64,000 nt of DNA. Origin: Bacillota bacterium (GTDB lineage: Bacteria; Bacillota; Clostridia; Christensenellales; Aristaeellaceae). Below are positions 58,733 to 64,000 of this stretch, piece after piece. The position numbers and the translations under genes were made by a program. The first letter of the stretch is position 1. Each line of letters opens with the position of its first letter. The notes below the pieces were generated by a model that was not told where the DNA came from, made no database searches, and saw only the letters and a program-made list of their open reading frames with translations. Where the stretch lies: NCBI GenBank assembly GCA_023404345.1, contig JAEYCB010000036.1, positions 1 to 64,000 of the forward strand. The letters are read 5' to 3'.

Positions 58733-59191
58733 ATGGATAAATGGGATATTCGCTTTATGAAAATGGCCTACCTGATTTCGGAATGGACCAGCTGCAATGT
58801 GGAGGGCCGCAGCATCGGCGCTGTCATCGTCAAGGACAAGCGCATCATGACCACCGGCTACAATGGCGCTCCCGCGGGACTGAAAACCTGCAAGGAGCGT
58901 GGCGAATGCATGCGCCGCAAGCTCAACATTGAATCCGGTACCCGCGCGGAGGTATGCTACGCCATCCACGCCGAGCAAAACGCCATTTTGCAGGCGGCCA
59001 AGCTGGGCATTTCCATCGAGGGCGGCACGCTGTACTGCACGCATCAGCCCTGCTCGGTGTGCGCCAAGATGATCGTCAACGTGGGCATCCGTCGGGTGGT
59101 GTACCAGCAGGGTTACCCGGACAAGTTTTCCCTGGAAATCTTTGATGAGGCGGGCGTGAAGCTGGAGCAGTTCGACGAGCCGCTGGACTGA
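58733..59191 (+). CDS. dCMP deaminase / ComEB-like cytidine deaminase family
   Basis: 152 residues from ATG 58,733, with GGGAGG 7 bases upstream. The zinc site is complete: catalytic glutamate in HAEQNAI and cysteines in PCSVCAKM, plus GYNGAPAG near the N-terminus and additional cysteines (KTCKERGECMRRK) typical of dCMP deaminases. It converts dCMP to dUMP for thymidylate synthesis. It is monocistronic between a clear promoter and terminator. Confidence 0.95.
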   Translation: MDKWDIRFMKMAYLISEWTSCNVEGRSIGAVIVKDKRIMTTGYNGAPAGLKTCKERGECMRRKLNIESGTRAEVCYAIHAEQNAILQAAKLGISIEGGTLYCTHQPCSVCAKMIVNVGIRRVVYQQGYPDKFSLEIFDEAGVKLEQFDEPLD

Positions 59192-59209
59192 ACCTGCACG
59201 CATGCAAAA

Positions 59210-59247
59210 CGCGGGCCATGCTTCCTGTGCATGGCCCGCGTTTTTTT
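59210..59247 (+). terminator. Rho-independent terminator of the dCMP deaminase gene
   Basis: CGCGGGCCATGC (59,210-59,221) pairs perfectly with GCATGGCCCGCG (59,229-59,240), followed by seven Ts (59,241-59,247). Confidence 0.95.
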
Positions 59248-59258
59248 GCTGCTGCGGT

Positions 59259-59942
59259 TTAGCGTTCGCTTTTTTCCAGCGAAGCCCGCACAGCGTCCAG
59301 ATGACGGCGCACCCGCTCCTGTGCCGCTTCCACGTCGCGCGCGCGCAGGGCGTCCAGAATGGCGCGGTGCTCGCGGATCACGGCGGCGCGGCGGCTTTCG
59401 GTGCGCATGCTGCGGGTTTTGATTTCGCGGATCAGCTCGTAATAGGTGTCGATGAAGGTGCTGAACAGGCGGTTTCCACTCAGCTTTGCCAGCTGGAAAT
59501 GGAAATACCGGTCCAGTTGAGAGGCGGCTTCCGCTTCTTCCGGCGGCTCGTCAAGCAGGCCGTAGAGCGCATTAGTCTGCTCGTCGCTGGCTGAGAGAAT
59601 GATGTTTTGCACGGCGCGGCACTCCATGACCTCCCGAAATTCCAGCAGGTCGCGGTAAGTGGCATGGCGCAGCTCTTCGGAAAGCGCGCGGGCAAAGGAA
59701 TCGCCCACCACCGACTTGATGAACGTGCCGCCCTTGGGCGTGCGGCTCAGGTAGCCCCGCGCCTCCAGAATGGTCAGCGCCTCGCGCAGAATGCCCCGGC
59801 TCACGCCCAGCTGATCGGCCAGCTGGGCCTCCGGCGGAAGCCGCGTGCCCACGGTAAGCTCGCCGCTTTGCATGGCATGGGTAAACTGCTCTGCAATCCT
59901 GTCGGACAGGCGCTGATCCTGTATGGGGTGGAAGTTCATCAT
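59259..59942 (-). CDS. GntR/FadR-family regulator
   Basis: 227 residues. The N-terminal winged helix (RIAEQFTHAMQSGELTVGTR, LPPEAQLADQLGVSRGILRE, ALTILEARGYL) is followed by an FCD ligand-binding domain with metal-type residues (E/D...HFQLAKLSGN, REHRAILDAL, RRHLDAV). It likely controls the adjoining ADP-ribosylglycohydrolase/ABC cluster on the same strand. It starts 34 bases after the gene ending at 59,977; AGGAGG precedes ATG 59,942. Confidence 0.9.
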   Translation of the reverse strand: MMNFHPIQDQRLSDRIAEQFTHAMQSGELTVGTRLPPEAQLADQLGVSRGILREALTILEARGYLSRTPKGGTFIKSVVGDSFARALSEELRHATYRDLLEFREVMECRAVQNIILSASDEQTNALYGLLDEPPEEAEAASQLDRYFHFQLAKLSGNRLFSTFIDTYYELIREIKTRSMRTESRRAAVIREHRAILDALRARDVEAAQERVRRHLDAVRASLEKSER

Positions 59943-59976
59943 GGAAAGTTATGCCTCCTAAACTTGGTTTTCCGCC

Positions 59977-60972
59977 TCACCCCAGCGAAATGGCCACGTC
60001 CGTCAGCCGGTCGGCGACCGCCCGGATGTCCATGCCCTTGGTAAACAAAAGGCAGGTGCCGGTGGGGTAGCGGGGCTTTTCCGCCCAGACGGGCGGGATG
60101 GTGTGATAGCCGAATTTGGCGCCCAGAATGGCGCCGCAGATGGCACCGATGGTGTCCGCGTCCCGCCCGAAATTGCCGGCGCAGGTCACACCCGTGCGGA
60201 AATCGCCATGCATCAGCTTCAGCACGCCAAACGCCTCGGCCACGGCCTCGCTTACGGCGGCCTTGTAGCTGGTCCACAGCTCGTCGTGCAGGGGCATCCA
60301 GGCAAGCAGCAGATTTCCGCCCGCCTCGTTCACAATGTCCAGCGCGCGCTGCATGGCGTAGGCAAACCACGTATCCTTGGGTATGGGCTTCATGGCGGCG
60401 GCGAGAATCTCGTCGATATCCGCATCCGCCATGGCGGCGGCTACCGCGGCGGCTACGGACTGCGCGCCCCAGATGCCCTCACGGTCGTGGCTGATGGAGG
60501 CGTCAATTTCCGCCATGGCAATGGCGCGGTCGATATCGCCCGCGCACAGCACGCCCACGGGGCTGATGCGCATGGCCGCGCCGTCGGAATGCCCATATGC
60601 ATTGTACCTGCCCGACAGCGGGGGACGCAACCCCTTTCGCAAATTTCGGGAGGCTTCAAATTCGCTTGCGCCGCCGCGCTTGAGCTCGTCCTGGGTGGCC
60701 ACGTGCTTGAGCCAGGCGTCCACCACGCAGTCGCTGGTGGGCTTGCCGCCGGATTCAATCAAAATCTGCGCGGTGAGCATGGCAAACTCCGTATCGTCGG
60801 TGGACCAGCTGGCGCCCTTGTTAAAGTCCGTTGTAAAGCCGTAAGCCATCTGATTTTCCGGCTTGCGCGAAGCGTCGCCGAAACTGTCGCCAATGGCCAG
60901 GCCGATCAGCGCGCCGCGCGCCTTGTCGCGGTAAAGGTCCGGGTTTTGCAATAGCTCCTGTCGGGTCAGCAT
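59977..60972 (-). CDS. ADP-ribosylglycohydrolase-family protein (complete metal site)
   Basis: 331 residues. The DraG-like all-helical fold shows the di-metal motifs STDDTEF and GRDADTIGAICGAILGA, with GLAIGDSFGDAS at the start and SHDREGIWGAQ in the middle. The family removes ADP-ribose from proteins or hydrolyses related N-ribosides; the natural substrate here is unknown. Its ribosome binding site (AGGAGG) is inside the last codons of the larger paralogue, three bases before which it starts. Clustered with a second paralogue and an ABC binding protein, suggesting nutrient catabolism rather than regulation. Confidence 0.9.
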   Translation of the reverse strand: MLTRQELLQNPDLYRDKARGALIGLAIGDSFGDASRKPENQMAYGFTTDFNKGASWSTDDTEFAMLTAQILIESGGKPTSDCVVDAWLKHVATQDELKRGGASEFEASRNLRKGLRPPLSGRYNAYGHSDGAAMRISPVGVLCAGDIDRAIAMAEIDASISHDREGIWGAQSVAAAVAAAMADADIDEILAAAMKPIPKDTWFAYAMQRALDIVNEAGGNLLLAWMPLHDELWTSYKAAVSEAVAEAFGVLKLMHGDFRTGVTCAGNFGRDADTIGAICGAILGAKFGYHTIPPVWAEKPRYPTGTCLLFTKGMDIRAVADRLTDVAISLG

Positions 60973-60975
60973 GCC

Positions 60976-63072
60976 TTATTCCTCCTCATCGGATGTGAAC
61001 TCGCGTATGGTCAGGTCGCCAAAATCGGCGCGGCCCATGGCAAACATGGCGTATCCCGCCATGCCGTAGGCCAGGGAGCCGTCGGTGGCTTCCAGGGTTT
61101 TCCCGTCCACGGTCAGGGTCAGCCGGTCGCCCTGGGCACTGAGGCAAAGCGTGTATTCCCGGTCAAACACCCAGTCCAGTGGCATCTGCGCTAACAGGCG
61201 CATTTCTCCCTCGTGCATGACCGCGATGACCGCGCGTCCCGCGCCGTACAGCCCCGCATAGTACCCGCGCCGCGCGCCCTGCGCCCGCAGGGCCAGCAGC
61301 GCCTGCGTGCCGTTGCGCGGCGTAACGTGCGCCGTCAGCTGGCAGTTACGCATGAAGTAATTGCCGGTGAAGGCCTGCGCTTCCTTTTCGCATAAAAGGG
61401 TGAGACGGCCGCCTTCCAGATCCCACGCGCCGTGGTTGTGGGAGAAGGGAATCACGCTTCCAAATTCTTTTTTCAGCAAAGCGGGACGAAGGGTGTAGCA
61501 GGCCGGGCCCCAGATGCGCAGAAGCGTGGGGCGGAGCGTGCCGGACAGCGCGAATTTTCCCGGCGCGGCGGATTCGATCCGCACACCGATTTCGTCGATC
61601 AGCCCACCGTCTACCTCGGGCAGGACAAAGCGCAGCGCCACATCCGCGTCGGACGCATCCAGCAGCGTGGGGGAAAGCGAAATTTCCGCGCCCGAAAGGC
61701 TGTTTCGCACATAAGGGGTGAGAATCAGCAGCTCGCCCGCGAGCTTGTCATAGCCCAGGCGCATTTCCACCTGCTGGCCGGGGTAGGCCCTGGGCGAAAA
61801 GACCGGCATGTAGCGCTCGTCGCTGAAATCGGCACGCCGCCAGAAGGGCTTGTAAAACAGCTTTGCCTTCTGGCCCCGCACCATGCGGTCCAGCAGCACC
61901 GATCCGTCCCGGAGCCTTGCGCAGGTGGGAATGTCGCAGGCAAAGCGCAGGCCGTGGGTGCTTCCCGGCAGGGAAAAGTCAAAGTACACCTCGCCCTCGC
62001 GCACACGGCCGGAAACTTCCTCCGGCACGGGCTCGCCGCGCAGGCGGTAGCCCCAGCGGGCCAGCTCCCAGGCATAGCTGGGAATGTCCAGAATATTCAG
62101 GTAGCCGGAAATGCCCGACAGGACGATTTCGTCGTTGATGGGGTCACGGTAATGCGCGGGCAGGCCCTCCAGGCCGCACGCCACGCCCAGAATGGTGCCA
62201 ACATTGCCCGCGTTGCAGTCCGTATCCCACGAGCACATGGTGGCGATCTCCACGGTGCGCGCGAAGTCGCCCGCACCATAGCACATAGCCAGCGCGCACA
62301 CGCCCGCGTTGGGGATGATGTGGCACACCCCGCCGTAGCGGTCATAGCCCCACTTGGCCTCCAGCATCGCGCGGCAGGCGCGCCAGTCGTCGGGATTGGC
62401 ACGGTGGAAAGCGCGCACAGCTTCCACCACGGCGGCATAGACGCTTTCCCGCGGAATCTGCGCAAGCCCCGCATCCATGATGGCGTCGATGTCGGCCGTT
62501 TCAAACGCCTTTGAGATGCATGCGGCAATAAAGGCAGCGCCGTTGAGCCCCTCGCCGTCGTGGCTTACGGAGGCGGCGGCCCTGGCGTACCGTGCCGCCC
62601 TCGCCGGGTCGGCGGGCGCCACCAGTCCCCAGGTGTCAATGAAAATCTGTCCGCCGATCTGCTCGGCCAGAGTCTTGCCGTTTTGGCAGATGCTGCCGGA
62701 CTGCGGGGCGGGCACGCCGTTTTTCAGATTGAGGTAGGCCGTGTGCTCGGTGCTGATGCCGTATCCGCCCCACCAGTACAGGCCAACGCCCTCGCGCGCG
62801 TAGTTGAGCCAGGCCTCCGCTACAGCCTGCGCCGTGGGCTCGCCCGCGCTGTCGTCAAGCGCGCGCAGAAAAAACACCGGGCCGTTGGCGTCGTCGTCGG
62901 CGGCAAAATGCTTGTAGTCCTTCACATAGCCGCGGATATCGCCGTAGGTATCGTGGATGCGTTCATAGCTCCACAGAGCGGGCTCCACCGGCGCGCCCAG
63001 GCGGATGCCGATGTTCATACCCAAAAAGCCCGCGTAGATTTTTTGTACATACGCCATGGGTTCCAAGGCCAT
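60976..63072 (-). CDS. ADP-ribosylglycohydrolase-family protein with C-terminal beta-sandwich
   Basis: 698 residues. The N-terminal half (about 1-340) is DraG-like, but the metal motifs are atypical: ADDDANGPVF in place of TDDT and WDTDCNAGNVGTILG in place of DxDTIG; SHDGEGLNGA is kept. Residues about 360-690 are strand-rich and resemble a concanavalin/LamG-like carbohydrate-binding fold (VFDREYTLCLSAQGDRLTLT, DGKTLEATDG). It has no signal peptide. Fusion to a sugar-binding-like module and the adjacent solute-binding protein suggest a glycoside or nucleoside substrate. AAGGAGG lies 4 bases before ATG 63,072; the ATG at 63,057 is an alternative. Confidence 0.85.
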   Translation of the reverse strand: MALEPMAYVQKIYAGFLGMNIGIRLGAPVEPALWSYERIHDTYGDIRGYVKDYKHFAADDDANGPVFFLRALDDSAGEPTAQAVAEAWLNYAREGVGLYWWGGYGISTEHTAYLNLKNGVPAPQSGSICQNGKTLAEQIGGQIFIDTWGLVAPADPARAARYARAAASVSHDGEGLNGAAFIAACISKAFETADIDAIMDAGLAQIPRESVYAAVVEAVRAFHRANPDDWRACRAMLEAKWGYDRYGGVCHIIPNAGVCALAMCYGAGDFARTVEIATMCSWDTDCNAGNVGTILGVACGLEGLPAHYRDPINDEIVLSGISGYLNILDIPSYAWELARWGYRLRGEPVPEEVSGRVREGEVYFDFSLPGSTHGLRFACDIPTCARLRDGSVLLDRMVRGQKAKLFYKPFWRRADFSDERYMPVFSPRAYPGQQVEMRLGYDKLAGELLILTPYVRNSLSGAEISLSPTLLDASDADVALRFVLPEVDGGLIDEIGVRIESAAPGKFALSGTLRPTLLRIWGPACYTLRPALLKKEFGSVIPFSHNHGAWDLEGGRLTLLCEKEAQAFTGNYFMRNCQLTAHVTPRNGTQALLALRAQGARRGYYAGLYGAGRAVIAVMHEGEMRLLAQMPLDWVFDREYTLCLSAQGDRLTLTVDGKTLEATDGSLAYGMAGYAMFAMGRADFGDLTIREFTSDEEE

Positions 63073-63087
63073 ACAGCCTCCTTCGCT

Positions 63088-63120
63088 GAAAAAAGGGGAA
63101 CGGGGACGGCCCCGTTCCCC
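63088..63120 (-). terminator. Terminator behind the solute-binding protein gene
   Basis: GGGGAACGGGG (63,095-63,105) pairs with CCCCGTTCCCC (63,110-63,120) around ACGG; on the minus strand six Ts follow (63,094-63,089). Some read-through into the ADP-ribosylglycohydrolase genes is likely, giving high binding-protein and low enzyme levels. Confidence 0.85.
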
Positions 63121-63135
63121 CGGTTTGATAAGGGG

Positions 63136-64000
63136 TTATTGCAGCACGGAGTTGACGTATTCGGTCAGCGCGTCACCGCCGGCGGCGTTGAACTTCTCCA
63201 CCATCTCGGCAAAGCCATCCACGGGGCGCACGCCGCGCACGATTTCGTTGGCATACTCGGTGTAGATGGAAGTTACCGCGGCCAGCTGGGGCTGCAGCTC
63301 GTCGGGGATGGTCACGTTCACATCATTATAATAGTACTGAGCACCCAGCGCAAGGCTGTCGGCAGCGGGGGTGCTGAGCACGGGGGTGGCCAGCTTCAGG
63401 TCCGCGGGCAGGCCGTCCACCGTGGGGAAGAAGCGCGCCCAGTAGCCGCCCCAGGCATCGGTGAAGGTAATCACGCCGTCTTCCACGGTGTAGTGCACGC
63501 CCTCCACGCCCAGCTTGTCAATCATGCGGCCTTCGGGGCTGGCCATGTAGTCCAGAATGGCAAAGGCGGCGTCCTTCACGTTCTGCTCAATGGTGGCGTT
63601 GATGGCAAAGCCGCGCTCTTCCTTGGTCACGTCGATGGACTGGAACGCCTGGCCGATGCCCTTGGCCGGGGGCAGGGCCACCAGCTCGGCATCTTCGCCC
63701 ATGGTCTGCACCATCTTGGTGTTGTACACCTGAATCACGTCGCCCGCGGTGCCCGCGATCAGCGCGCAGTCGCCCTCATAGAAGGCCTGCTCCATGGTAT
63801 CCCACGCCTTGGTGATGTAGTCGGCGTCCAGGATGCCATCGGCGTAGAGCTGGGCATAGAAGGCCAGCTTGTTCTTCTCCTGCTCGGTCACCATGGAGTA
63901 GACGTACTTGCCATCCTCCTGCTGCATCAGGGTGCCGGTTACGCCAAAGGCATGGTTGAAGATGCTGTTGAGACGGGCCAGGCTGCCGTCCACCGTGGTG
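63136..64000 (-). CDS. Extracellular solute-binding protein of an ABC transporter (5' end outside window)
   Basis: The frame is open to the window edge (T-T-V-D-G-S-L), so only the C-terminal 288 or so residues are visible. Segments such as DTMEQAFYEGDCALIAGTAG, DAAFAILDYMASPEGRMIDK and GVHYTVEDG are typical of family 1-type sugar/oligosaccharide binding lipoproteins of Bacillota. It captures a solute outside the cell for import. It is followed by a terminator and two ADP-ribosylglycohydrolase genes, whose substrate it may supply. Confidence 0.9.
   Translation of the reverse strand, partial: TTVDGSLARLNSIFNHAFGVTGTLMQQEDGKYVYSMVTEQEKNKLAFYAQLYADGILDADYITKAWDTMEQAFYEGDCALIAGTAGDVIQVYNTKMVQTMGEDAELVALPPAKGIGQAFQSIDVTKEERGFAINATIEQNVKDAAFAILDYMASPEGRMIDKLGVEGVHYTVEDGVITFTDAWGGYWARFFPTVDGLPADLKLATPVLSTPAADSLALGAQYYYNDVNVTIPDELQPQLAAVTSIYTEYANEIVRGVRPVDGFAEMVEKFNAAGGDALTEYVNSVLQ

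Overview
The window looks like chromosome of a GC-rich, strictly anaerobic, endospore-forming Gram-positive bacterium of the class Clostridia (Bacillota). It carries anaerobic oxidative-stress enzymes (desulfoferrodoxin, rubrerythrin), sporulation genes (SpoIVFA/SpoIVFB-like pair, SpoIID-like, SpoVB-like), sortase-anchored surface proteins and a conserved radical SAM / RNase G / miaB / mutS / mutL / miaA block. A Christensenellales- or Oscillospirales-like gut organism would fit, but that is inference.

Layout. 1-0.3 kb: tail of a GlcD-type FAD oxidase. 0.4-1.5 kb: secreted SH3 protein with zinc-ribbon-like repeats. 1.7-4.0 kb: oxidative-stress operon (superoxide reductase, double-rubredoxin protein, ferredoxin-rubrerythrin fusion). 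4.2-5.4 kb: a lone tyrosine recombinase, divergent from a 14-kb gene for a ~4,670-residue surface protein followed by a class B sortase (5.9-20.9 kb). 20.9-22.8 kb: a MerR regulator and a dehydrogenase whose promoter has the 19-bp spacer typical of MerR targets. 23.2-26.2 kb: NahK-like kinase, nucleotidyltransferase and PocR/AraC regulator. 26.6-30.3 kb: Nim-like flavoprotein, RmuC, RecR, YbaB and a DUF4097-type protein. 30.5-31.4 kb: decayed LysR gene. 31.5-34.0 kb: tight five-gene operon of ECF sigma factor, membrane proteins and a PrsW-type protease. 34.1-37.6 kb: two N-terminally truncated cell-wall-anchored proteins head to head. 37.9-50.7 kb: conserved housekeeping block. 50.8-58.6 kb: SpoIVFA/SpoIVFB-like pair, SpoIID plus ten SH3 domains, tRNA methylase, SpoVB-like flippase. 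58.7-59.2 kb: dCMP deaminase. 59.3-64 kb: FadR-type regulator, two ADP-ribosylglycohydrolase paralogues and an ABC solute-binding protein.

The most unusual signal is a family of three short non-coding elements (22,954-23,208; 26,255-26,638; 43,442-43,718). They share imperfect ~17-bp terminal inverted repeats (consensus CAGNNTGTCRAAAAA) and a chain of hairpins. Each sits between two copies of a locus-specific hairpin that differs from locus to locus, as if the element inserts into terminator-like hairpins and duplicates them. Each copy also carries its own private internal hairpin. A sequence resembling the element end lies at the junction of the two head-to-head truncated surface-protein genes. 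Other items of interest are the ECF sigma/PrsW operon without a recognisable anti-sigma factor, and the in-frame ferredoxin-rubrerythrin fusion with a strong internal ribosome binding site.
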